From the NCBI RefSeq assembly GCF_954871325.1, contig NC_088777.1, forward strand, positions 38,169,366 through 38,233,365: DNA of 64,000 bases, read 5' to 3'. The translations under genes were made by a program, and so were the position numbers. Positions 24,801-36,800 of this stretch are shown piece by piece (the first letter of the stretch is position 1; each line of letters opens with the position of its first letter). Under the pieces are notes generated by a model that saw only the letters and a list, made by a program, of their open reading frames with translations, did not search any database and had not been told where the DNA came from. The DNA comes from Gordionus sp. m RMFG-2023 (Eukaryota; Nematomorpha; Gordioida; Chordodea; Parachordodidae).

Positions 24801-27800
24801 GACCCGGCCCGAAATTTTTTTAAAAATATTATTCGGGCCGGGCTCGGGCCGGGCCCTAACTTTGCAGATCTCTAGTTGGTATTGACCATTTAGAATATAC
24901 GGTTTTTTATGAGTTTAGGATAAGTTAGGAAAGTTATAAATGATAGTTGGCATCGACTTATGTATATCATCTAATTTTATATCATTTAGCATTTTTTTTT
25001 ATATATATCATTTTCTTCATTTATTAAAAACTTAAGTCTTTTGAAATTTGGATCTAGAATTAAGCCTACCTTATGTAGTGGCTGCATAATAATCTTAATA
25101 AATCTTGTTCTGTATTTTAAGGTTTTGATTATTATTGTATCACGTTTAGAAGGTTAACAAAATTTTATTAATTTTTGTTTCCATAAAAAAACTTTATTTA
25201 TTGTGGGACGAGAATCTGCTCTCAGATCCGAGCATTCTTTAAATATTGATAAAAATTTATCTAACTAGCGTATGATACTGATATCAATTGTGGCTAATCT
25301 ATTTAATTTTTGCTTGCTAAACAAGTACACCTGTATTTCAGAATATGATTTTAAAAAACTCTGCATCATGATATAAACAGAGTTCCATCTCGTTATTCTC
25401 GCTATTACATCCTGTTTAAGGGTGTGGCTTAATTTGATATTAGCTGTAGATTGTTTGAAATTTTGTACTATTTTTTTGCACCATTTATATTTAAGGCTAT
25501 TTCAGTTAAACAATTGTCAAAAATATAATGCATAATATTATTTAGTATATGGCATATACATGCTAGCGTTTCGTCATCTTTGAATGCACTTATAAGATTT
25601 GCTCCGTTATCCCTCACAACTATACATTTATTTAAGTTATTTTCTACTTCTGTATATTCTCCTAAAATTGAATTGACTGCACTTTTAATTTTGACTTTTT
25701 TTTCATCCATGCCCTTGTGGCCAAAACAAATGTTTTTAATTTAAAATACTTAATGATAATATGTCCTGTAATGGTTAAAAAACTTAGATTTTTATAGTCA
25801 TCCGTCAAATATCAGTGATTATGGACAAGTAATTATTATTGATCATGCTTTTAATCTTAAATTTTATTTTATGGTATATTTTTGGATCTATAGTATTCAT
25901 GAGAGTTTTCCGGTTCACAAATTTTATATTTTGTTATCCATATGTAACACCAGCATTTATCTCGTGGCCTAGATTTAAAATCCTTCACTTTCTGTTGCAT
26001 TTAAAGATTGAAGATTTACAAATAAAATATAACTGATTTTTCTGTAAAAATTTAAGCAAAATTTAGCATAAAGTCTCGCGATAAAAAACACCTAAAGATA
26101 AAAAGAAAATAGGACTGAAAAAATGATACCGGATGTTGTTTATAAGATGCGGAAGATTTTTAGTTTTCATAAATTATTCTTTTTTAAAAAAGAACTAAAT
26201 TAAATAAGAAAATATATAATATAATTAAAAAATTGGAAATTAATTTTTATAAAATTGCAAATTTATATTTATAAAAAAACAATTTTAAAAATTAAAATTT
26301 CCGTGATTCTCGGGAAATTTATGTTCACGCCCGATCACGCCCGGGGAAAATTTTGGGAAGGCCCATCACGGCCAGTCACGCCTTGGAATAAAATTTATTC
26401 ACACTCACGCCGTGACCCACCGTGACACGATGGATCACGCGTAATTTCACCGCCCGCGCCTACCTCTAATATAAAATGATCAAAAACTCAATTATGTTTA
26501 GTGTAAAAATATAAAACTATATTTGAAAAAATAATTAATTTTATATTTAAATGAATTAGGGCAAGGCACGACCGACAAATAATTTTAACAAATAAAAATA
26601 AATTGGAACAAGCTAGAAATTTTTTAAAAATTTCATACGGGGCTTAAAATATTAAGCCCGATGTAGATCACTGAATGATTATTAATTTCAACATTTTTTT
26701 AATATTAATATATAATTTATTTATTAAAACCAGGGACCCGGAACAAAGACATTTTAGCGTGTTCCGGCCCAAAAGGAATCTACCTTTCCCGTCCCATTCT
26801 ACATTTTGGAACGTTTCAACTTTGAAAAATATTTAATTTTATTTCAACTTTATTATAGGGAAGATTAGAGTGGCAGGTGTTTTGCTCTTCTGCGATAAAA
26901 TTTTAATTTTGTTTTTGATGATAAAACTAATTATATCATTGTGACGCTATTAAGCTGTAAGTATAAGTCGCGTTTCTTACTATTTACCGATGACTATTGT
27001 TGTTAAACGGGTTGTTTTAAGCCGATTTTTATAAAGGCTAAATCAATATTTTAACAAGAAAACAATTGTCCAAGTATCGAGATTTCGCTAATAGATGTCT
27101 AAACCTTTGTGTCATCTATGGGCGAAATCTTCAAGCTTGCTTAATATTTTTGTGGATAAAATATTGAGTTAGCCGTTTTTAAAAATCGGCTCAAATCGAG
27201 CCGTTTAACAACACTACCGATGACCCTAGGTAAGATGGCAAAATTCTTGGAATAAGATGGCAAAACCCTTGGGATAAGATGTCACATATAAAATTTAACA
27301 CATAAAACACAACATTTTTAACGTTCTAATGAACACATATTATTTACAAGTGATATATTTCAAAAAACTTAATCTTCACAATATGGAAACATATAAAATG
27401 GATCATTCCTAGTATAACTTGAATGTGCTCCTTTGCGACATTTGCTACATTTTATCCAGTCATTACTTACTATGATTATAATTTTTGTCTTAAATTATAG
27501 TCGCATCTTTTTTAAATGCAAAATTGTATTAAATTTTATATAAATTAAAATTAGTGAAATAAAAAATTTAAATTCTACATAATTAAAATTTATATAAATT
27601 AAAAATAATTGTTATTTTGAAGAAAAGATTAATTATTCTTGATTATTTTATAAACCACTTATTTTCCTCAATTTTTTTTTTTTACAAATTGAAATATAAT
27701 GAGATAATTCAAAAATTATATTATATACTAGAGATCTGCAAAAGTAAACCGGGCCCGAACTAAGGAACTATTTTTTTAAATCGGTTTGGGATGAGGCAGT

Positions 27801-30800
27801 TTAAAATTTTAAATAAAATTGAAAAAATTTTTATTTACAAGAAACAAGGCGCATTATTTTTTATATGTTTATAGTAGTGTTTTATTAATTGGCTCGATTT
27901 TTAAAGTAATATTTACCCAAAATATATAAGATTGTGATTTTGCTCATAGATGGCAGAAAGTTTTGGACATCTATCAGCGAAAGCACGATGTTTGATATTA
28001 TAATGGCTAAAATCTTAATTTAAAATCAACGTAATCGAGCCGATTAACAACACTCGATTGTAGAATTATCAAAAACTCAATTATGTTTTTTAGGGTAAAA
28101 TAGTAAAGCTCTATTGAAAAAAATTTTTATGCAATCGGGCCAGGCAGGGCAGACGAATTCCCTGTAATTTATTTCGGATCGGGCTTTTAAGGACAAATAA
28201 AAAAAATTCGTAGATCGGCCCAAGCCAGAATTTTTAAAAAATTTTGGACCGGGATTGAAAAATTAGATCCGATGTAGATCATATTTATAACTATACTTAT
28301 AATGATTATTAATTGCAATTTTATAATATTAAAATATAATTTATTTATTAAAACCAGGGGCCCGGTACTAAGCCATTTTTGCGTGTTCCGGCCAAAAAAT
28401 ATCTACTATCCCCGTCCCGTTCCATATTTTGGAACGATTCAAAACGCGTTCTTTAAAAAATATTTTATTTTATTTCTACTTTATTATAGGGGAGATCGGA
28501 TTTACGGCAGGTGTTTTACTCTTCTGCGATAAAATTTTAAGTTAATTTTAAGTTAAACAAATTATATCTTTAGATATCCTAATCATTTAAACTAAAAAAT
28601 ATTAAAAAAACCCGAGCATCCTTCCTTTTATAGTATTGGCGCTATTAAGGAGTAAGTATAATTTGTACTTTTTATCGACGACCTAGAGTTATTGGCAAGA
28701 CCTTTGTCGTGAGAGCAGATATAATATTTAACACATAAAATATAATAATTTCATTGTTATAATGAAAATATATTATTTACAAGTGATAAATATTTCAAAA
28801 AATTTAATCTTCACAATATGGACACATATAAAATGGAACATTGCTAGCACAACTTGAATGTGCCCATTCGGGACATTTAGTACGCTTTATGCGTTTTTCT
28901 ATGGTTATATTACACATAAACAATTCCTATCATTTTTATTTTTATCGTTTTTAAATTTTAATAATTTTTTATGCAATTTAATGCTCTTTTATTTGCCATT
29001 TCAACCCCTGATGTTTACCCCGGGGGAGTTACGAGTTAGTTTAAATGAATGTATGAAGTATTAATTAAAACATTTTCTAAAAATTATTCTTTATATTTGT
29101 GCAAGATAACAATATTATACAGTGAAATTTAAAACTTTTATATAACACAATATTAATTTAATAATAAAACAGTTAAAATTACTTCAAATACGAATTTAAA
29201 CAATTTTTGTACAATTTTAATTCTAAAATTCACATGACAGTAAATAATGCACAATAATATTTCTACGTGAAGCAAGCTGGAATTAAGAAAATAAAAAAAA
29301 TGAATATGTATGAATGAGCCATATTCTAAACTAGAAAAGGGAAAAGGGTCTAAGTCTTTACATCAGGTTACTCAGAAAACAAATTTTAAATTTTATAATC
29401 TGAATCCCAATGCGCTGACGTATATTCCTTCAGAAAGAAATCTTTAAGCTAATAATATTTTGGCTAAAACTTGATTTAGCTGTTTTAAAAAATGTGCGAA
29501 ATATAGCAATTTAAAAACGCTACTACCATGAACAATAGATTATTTGGTGGATGGCTGTATTTATTGGTTTTTAACTCGTGATTAAGTTGGTAGAAAATGA
29601 TCTCGCAAAAGGTTCCATAAAAGTGTCATCCCAAGCAAGGATCGGTTCTGGTTTGATTTTCATCAGGATTGAGGTCAAAGGACTCCAGTGAGGAAGGAAT
29701 ATTTGTGGTTCTCAAAGTTCTATTGATGATTTTCAAGGGTTTCATTAAATTTTGCAAATAATTAAATGAAAGTTTATATACTGAGTGATATTGGTGAAAG
29801 TAAACTGAAGCCACCTAATTTTGATGAGAGCGAGGCTTGCATCTAAGGGGAGTGATGAAAATGTAAGATTGAGGATATTCAAGCATTTTTTTAGGTTGAT
29901 TTGGAGATTTAATAGTATGTCTTAAAACATGAAAATGGGGGATGAAGGATGAAAAAGTATAGAAATAATTATTTTTATAATTAAAAAAAAGAAGAAAATA
30001 TAAAAATCATTGTGTATTACTTTTGGCAAAAAGTTGTTAGATTATGTATGTTTAAGTAGTATAGTCAGGGCTATAATTATTAAAATAAACACACAGGGAT
30101 TGTATGCTTATTAATTATATTTATAAAAAAAATGTTTATATTGAATTTCTACGAAATCATCTAAATTCATTATTTGTTTTATTTACAATGTCCTTCAACC
30201 AACAAATTCTTGTATTAAACTTGAAATCGATTTTTTCAGCCCGATCTTGCTCGTGGTCTGGTGGCAAAAATTAGATCTAGGCCTGGCCCCTGTTCCTTCA
30301 TTTTTTAAATAAGCTTATAGAGTTGTTATTTCAAACCTAAAACATTTATTTTATTTTATACTATTATTATATAATATATGTAAATATTAAGTATTAATTT
30401 TCATAATTTAATAGTATTGTAAATGAACGCGTTCGTGAACGAAGTTCGTTTTTTTGAAAAATATGGTTAACCGCGTTCCTTTCATTTTTGACGATGAACG
30501 TGAACGCGTCCCTTTTTTAAGATGAACGCTTTCGAATTTAACGTCCGTTAAATTTTAAAAACACCTTTTATTTTTATTTATTTGAAAAATTTAATAAATC
30601 CGAATTTTTTAAGAAAAAAGTATTATATTTTATCAACTGTTTTTCCTTTTCACATTTCAATTTTTTTTAACACACCATTATTATAGTTTATTAATTTAAG
30701 TATTATTGTTTATATTTTAATTTAATAGATTAGCATAAGCATGTATATTATAATTTCATCACCATTATCTGATTCTGAAAATTCAAAATTAGATGAATTA

Positions 30801-33800
30801 ACATTACCATGGCCCAAATATGATAAATATTTTACAGTAACATCCTATATTAATGAAACTAATTCAATACTTACCAAATGTAAAATGTGCCCAAAAAGTA
30901 TTATATCAGTTTCAAAATCTTCAAGTTCCTATTTAAAATGACATTTGATTATATTAATTATTTTATTTTATATAATATAACTAGTTAAATAATTAAATTT
31001 GAAAAAAAATGCATTTAAGGTTATTTGACCAAAATCAAAAAATTAGTGGCCTAAATTATGGTCAATTATTGATAGACGCATTATTCAATGGGATTAATAA
31101 AAGTATTAAACCTATCATCAAATTAATTACATATATTTTATTTTTTTTAAAGATTTGAACATATATATGAAGATCAATATGTTCTTTCTGCAATTATACA
31201 GTCAATATTCAAGCTTCAATGGCCATGGATAAAACTTCCACAGAACAAACCTATAAAAAATAAATTTATAGCGTTATTGAAAAGATACATTGAAAACTCT
31301 AAAAATGATAATGCAAGAACTGTTAATTTCGATATATTCTTTTTTTTTGACGAGTAAGTAAAGGATGAATTAGAGGAGAATAACTTATCTCAATTTTTTG
31401 AAGCAAAGGACAAAACAATAAATGTTTTTAATAAATTCCCCATATTAAAAGAACTGCTTATTAAGTATAATACCGCAATCCCCTCATCTGCCCCTGTAGA
31501 GCGCGTTTTTAGTATAGCTATGCCGTATTAACTGCCAAGTGTTCTTGTCTATCAGATAAAAATTTTGAAAAACAATTGTTATTAAAATTTAATAAGAAAA
31601 ATTTTTTATAAATAAAAATATCTTTATTGGCTATATTATATTGTATTTATAATTATATTATCAAAATAAAACTATATTATTTTTTAACATGGCTAATATA
31701 TTGTGTTAAAAAATATAAGACATTTATTTATATTAAATTATATTTAAAAAAAAAATTATCATAAAATTTTTACCGACGTAAACGCGTTCCTTTTTTTTGG
31801 AAAGTGAACGCGTTCGATTTTTGTCAATGAACGTTGAACGCGTTCGATTTTTGTCAGTGAACGTTGAACGCGTTCGATTTTTTTAGAAATGTTTACAGCA
31901 CTATAATTTAATGATTTTTATCAATTATACTCCATTTATTAAAAAACCTGAAATAAACATGGATAATTTATAAATATTTCCCATCTCATATTTTTTAAAT
32001 CTTAGGAAGATAATATAACATTAATATTTTTTGGGCCACGAGCCCGGTCTATAATAATGACAATAATTAAACTTTTCACAAAAAATTTTTACAATATAAC
32101 CAAAATTATTTTTTTAAAAATAATGTACAAAAGTTTGAAACCCTCTAATAAAATTTAACCTAATTTTCCCCTCCCCTTTGGAAAATTCTGGCTAAGTCTG
32201 TGCACTTTCATTTTTTTTAACTAATGGCAACTATGCCATTTCTTTACAATTAAAATTTTACTAACCATTCATATATAGTAAGTACACCGTTTTGGAGTTT
32301 TTTTATTTTTAAGATTATCCTTTATCATTTTTCCCCTCTTCCTAAAATCGATATAACCCCTCCTCCACCAGTCTTTTAACCAAACTTATAGGATTATATA
32401 TATCTTTTAATTATTTTTTTTTTTAAATATTTTTTGTATATTTTTATTTTAATTAATATTGTTACAGTAAATCGATTCGTCTTTTTTTGGTTTTTGAAAA
32501 AAAATAGAAATATATTTGTTAGAGAATTTTATTTTATAATTTAATATTATTGATAATATATAAGATATGAAAATTATTTTGACATTAATTCATATTATAA
32601 TAAATGTAGAAAATTAATTATATAATAGAACACGCTTGCCACAATTCTGGAAAATTTCCCCTCTCCTACGGCCCAGATCCTTTTATTAACGCTCCTCACT
32701 CGTATGACCCCAGTCCACCTTGTTCCTCAAGCTCTGTTGATTTATTCCTTAATTCGCATAAGCCCCCAGTTCTCTCTAGGATCCCTATAGCCGCTCGAGA
32801 GTCTATCTCAAGGTTCCTCACGTCACTTATAAATAATTTGAATTCAGATTTCTCCTCACTACCCTTATGGTTAGACCTGGTTAATTTTTGTTTTCGAGTC
32901 CTAGTTAAACCCAAAAATAAAATAAATAACTTATCTGCCTCAATTAAGGAAAAAGTGTCCAATTTTGGAAATACGATTATCGATGAATTTTATCCATCTA
33001 ACTCTTTAAATCCCAACTCCTTCCGTTGTAAATTGATCTCTGAAAATTAGATCTTGGAGATATTAGCGGTGCTGCCCGAATATTGTCTTCCGATGATACT
33101 ATTTCACCTATCAACGTTACTATATTTAAACAACTTCTTGAAAAACATCCACTAGTCCCCTTTTAACATTCACCCGCATGCCTCTTCCCCTATTCCTTTT
33201 ACCTGTGATGAAGTACTTAAGTGCTTAAAGTCCTTTAAAAAAGGGACGACAGGTGGGTTGGACGGCTTCAGACCTGGTTTCTTTGTGGATTTAATTCAAT
33301 GCTCTGATAGTGGTTTTATTGACCCTTTGCTGAAAGCTTTAACTGAACTTTGCAATAATATCCCCGTATGCGAAGTTCCTCTTTGTATTCGTCCTATTAT
33401 TTTTGGCTCACGTCTTGTTTCTTTAACCAAACCGGATGGTGGCATTAGACCCATAGCCATAGGGTCATTCTTTCGTCGTTTAGTCGCCAAGGCTATTGTA
33501 AATAGGATTCGGCCTAAGGCCAGTTCCTTCTTATTTCCTTCACAGTTATGATTTGGAGTGAGAGGTGGGTGTGAAGTGGCCTCACATGTTGCGCGTATTT
33601 TTATAAATACAGAGACCGATAAGGTTTTCTGCAAGTTAGACTTCAGAAATACCTTCAACACCATCCATAGGAGGGCATTCTTACCATCTTTTTTACACCA
33701 TTTCCCAAAATACTGGAATTTCCTTAATTACTGTGGATTCCCTTCGTTACTCAAATTCGGGAAATTTTTCATATCCTCCGAAGAGGGGATTCAGCAAGGT

Positions 33801-36800
33801 GATAGGTCCCCTGCTCTTTACTATAGGGATTCATGATTTTATCAAAAATTTAAAGTCTGATTTCAAATTAGACATTAATTTATGGTATCTCGACGATGGC
33901 TCTTTTGGCGGTTCTTTATCCAATGTTATGTCGGCCATAGAGTACGTTGAAATGGAAGCTTCGAAAATTGGTCTTTCCCTAAATAGGAAAAAGTGTGAAA
34001 TTTCCTCCCTCAACAATAAGGATTTTATTCCTCCCTTAGATTTTACAATTATTCCGCACGAGGAACTCTGTCTTTTAGGTTCCCCTATCTGTTTTTCAAC
34101 TTCCTTTTGTCAAAAAACTTTTGACGAATTGATCCAGTCCCTTTCCAATTCACTCAAGAATCTTCCTCATCTCTCCAAGCATCAGTTCTTCTTTCTCACC
34201 AAAAAATGTCTTTTTCTACCGAAATTCTTACATTTATTTAAATCTTCCCCCGTTTTCCAGTACAATACTCTCCTTAAGGTCTTCGAATTAAAATTTAAAC
34301 ATTTTATCGAATCCCTTTTAGGCTTAAATTTTTCCGATTTCAATTGGTCCCTCGCCTCTATGCTCGTTTACCGGGGTGGACTGGGATTTTCACCCCCCTT
34401 CCTTATGGCAATTGCGTGCTTTCTTTCATCTCGAATATCCTTTACCGATTCTATTTCCTCGCTTATCGAGTTGGACGATCCCCTTCTATCTTCAGCTAAA
34501 CAAGAGTGGCTTACTCTAATCACGCAAGGCTCCGAGCAGCCAATTTCCTGTCACCTAAAGAGCTTCCTGGTCCCTATGCTTCAATGCTCGTTTGAAAAAC
34601 TTTGTATGTATCCCGATCTAACTAACCTTCAACTGCTCAGAAACGCAAAAAAAAACTCTAACGGCCATGAATGGCTAGACGCGATTCCGAGTGGTAAAAA
34701 GGAAACGTTACTCACAGACGATAAGTTTCAAACTGCCATTGGCCATAGGCTTGGTTGCCTTATCCCTTCTGTGGACACCTGTGCTGCCTGTCACAAACAG
34801 GTTGATCCTTTCTCTAGACATTGTTTCTCGTGCCTCAAAGTCAGTGGCCGTTTCCTGAAGCATGACAACCTTAATAGGTTAATCGGCAAAGCCTTGATTT
34901 CGGCCGGTTTCCCCAATAGTTTGGAGCCATTAGGTTTCCTAAATGCGGACGGTAAGTGCCCCGACGGCATGTCTTTAACGTTTTGGCACGGCGGCAAAAG
35001 ACTTGTCTGGGACGTCTCTTGTGTTACCTTCCTTCCGGCTAACGGAAATACCGACCCCTTGGAACTACAAGAAACCAATAAGTTTAATAAATATAGATCC
35101 CTCCCTAATTCTTTTATATTTATTCCCCTAATTTTTAGCGTCCTTGGAAACCCCGGTCCCCAATCCCTAAAGTTCTTAAATCAATTGGGTAGAAGAATTT
35201 CGTTAAGGACAGGGGTCAAAAACGAGCCCCTATCTCTTGAACAAAAAGTCCAATTTGAAATCCTAAAAAGGAACTACAAATGTTTCTTCGAAACACTCCC
35301 ATTTCCCTCCTAGTTTATCAAATATAGTTATTTATTATATATTAAAAACTGTTTTGTTAATTTTATTTATATTTTGCATCGCAACTATATTTAGATTTTA
35401 ACCGCAAAAAAATATTTTTCGTTATAATTAAACAATTATGTTTTAAATATTTAATATTTTTATAATAATAATATAATTCAGTAATATTTATTTTTATTTT
35501 GTATTTTTATAAAATAAGAACACCATGCGTGTGGACTAGGAGGGAAAAGAGAGAATTTCGAAGAAACACTTGTAGTTCCCCTTTAGGATTTCGAATTGGA
35601 TTTTTTGTTTAAGAGATAGGGTCTCGTTTTTGACCCCTGTCCAATTGGACTATTTTTTTCCCTGCGAACTTTTAGGTCTTTTTTGTACATTTTTTTCTAT
35701 TTTTGCAATTGGATTCAACTAACTTTTTTGAAGGAAATTATTATTCATTATAAAATCTTAAATATTCACATTTTAAAAGTTGTAATGATGCCCCAAATTA
35801 TCTCTGACCCCCCCCCCCCCTCCCTCCTCAAAAAAACTTATGACACATTTTTCCCCAAAGAATGAATGATTTACTAGAGGAGAACTCATTCAATTTGAAC
35901 AAATCTTCTCTTTCAAAAAAACATAATTTTTTTTTATAATAATAATAATTTAAAAATTATTGAAAATTATTATAAATGTATAATATATTTAATAAATAAA
36001 ATTAAACAAAGTGTAAATATTTATATTAAAATTTTTTTTTGTAAATTAGATCATAATAATTGTGAAGATTGATTAAAAAAAAATTGCATAATAAAAAATT
36101 ATATACAATTTGCAAAAATATTTTTTTTAAATAAAATCAATAAATTAAAAAATTTTGTTAGAAGTTTATATTATATAGGTGAGTAAATAAGGATGGTAAA
36201 GTCAAGAAAAGGCCCCCTCGAGTTAAATATCACCCGGAAATTTGGGAAAAGAAAGGTAAAGGTAGAATGGGAATGCTCTGAGTTAAATTTTAAAAAAATC
36301 TATTGTGAACTTTTGCTAGACACAGATACTCGGTACCTATGTATCTCTGGTAAATATGCATTTTTTGAAACCATGAGGATGCTAATAAGTTAAAAATTAT
36401 TTTATGATTTATATTTATAATAAGCGATTTACATCAATAATATTGTATTAAAAATGGATTTCAAGACTTCACTCAAATACAGTACGAATCTGATAAGTGA
36501 GAAAGCTTGAAAATTTGGAAATTTTTCTCTCTAATACGATATTTATATGTTTTTTTTTAAATTAAGAATAATAAATGTTTAGATAAGATTCATTCCTAAC
36601 GATTACCATTGTCGCAAAAATAACCTTTCCCAAAAATCATTGGTAAAAGGTAAGATAAACTAAAATAAATATATTTTTTTATGGCCTTAAAATACGGTAG
36701 TAGATGTTGCCACAGTGAATGATTGTAACATTAACTTTTACTGAAATGAATATAAAATTTGGACGATTAAATTATTTTAAATTCGTGGACCTTTTTTTTA

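Larger units (their letters stand above)
23906..26468 (-). mobile_element. hAT element, TAGAGGTGGGCGCGGGC termini
   Basis: Starts TAGAGGTGGGCGCGGGCC and ends GCCCGCGCCTACCTCTA. Flanks are atataaaa at 23898-23905 and 26469-26476, a perfect 8-bp duplication. Subterminal regions are rich in CACGCC/GGCGTGA words (GATCACGCC, CTCACGGTGG). It is 2563 bp long, including a nested GGCCCGG MITE. The transposase lies on the - strand and is broken. Confidence 0.9.
21200..27480 (+). repeat. Local tandem duplication, copy 1 (expanded by insertions)
   Basis: Segments 21200-21365, 23517-23600, 23737-23905, 26469-26994 and 27216-27480 match, in order, segments of 27485-28960. Shared landmarks are gttattttgaaaaaa, aagaaacaaggcg, tgctcatagatggcagaaag, caaaaactcaattatgtt, gcgtgttccggcc and aatcttcacaatatgg. 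Between these segments lie two hAT elements, a hAT fragment and a MITE that copy 2 lacks at the matching positions. Confidence 0.75.

Noticed and set aside
33296-33664. - strand frame within the LINE
   Set aside because: Antisense shadow of the reverse transcriptase coding strand, as are 33831-34016, 34791-35078 and 32696-32962.
36193-36393. 66-codon frame [11 protein letters not shown]...
   Set aside because: Composition is somewhat protein-like, but there is no recognisable family, partner exon or conservation evidence available here.
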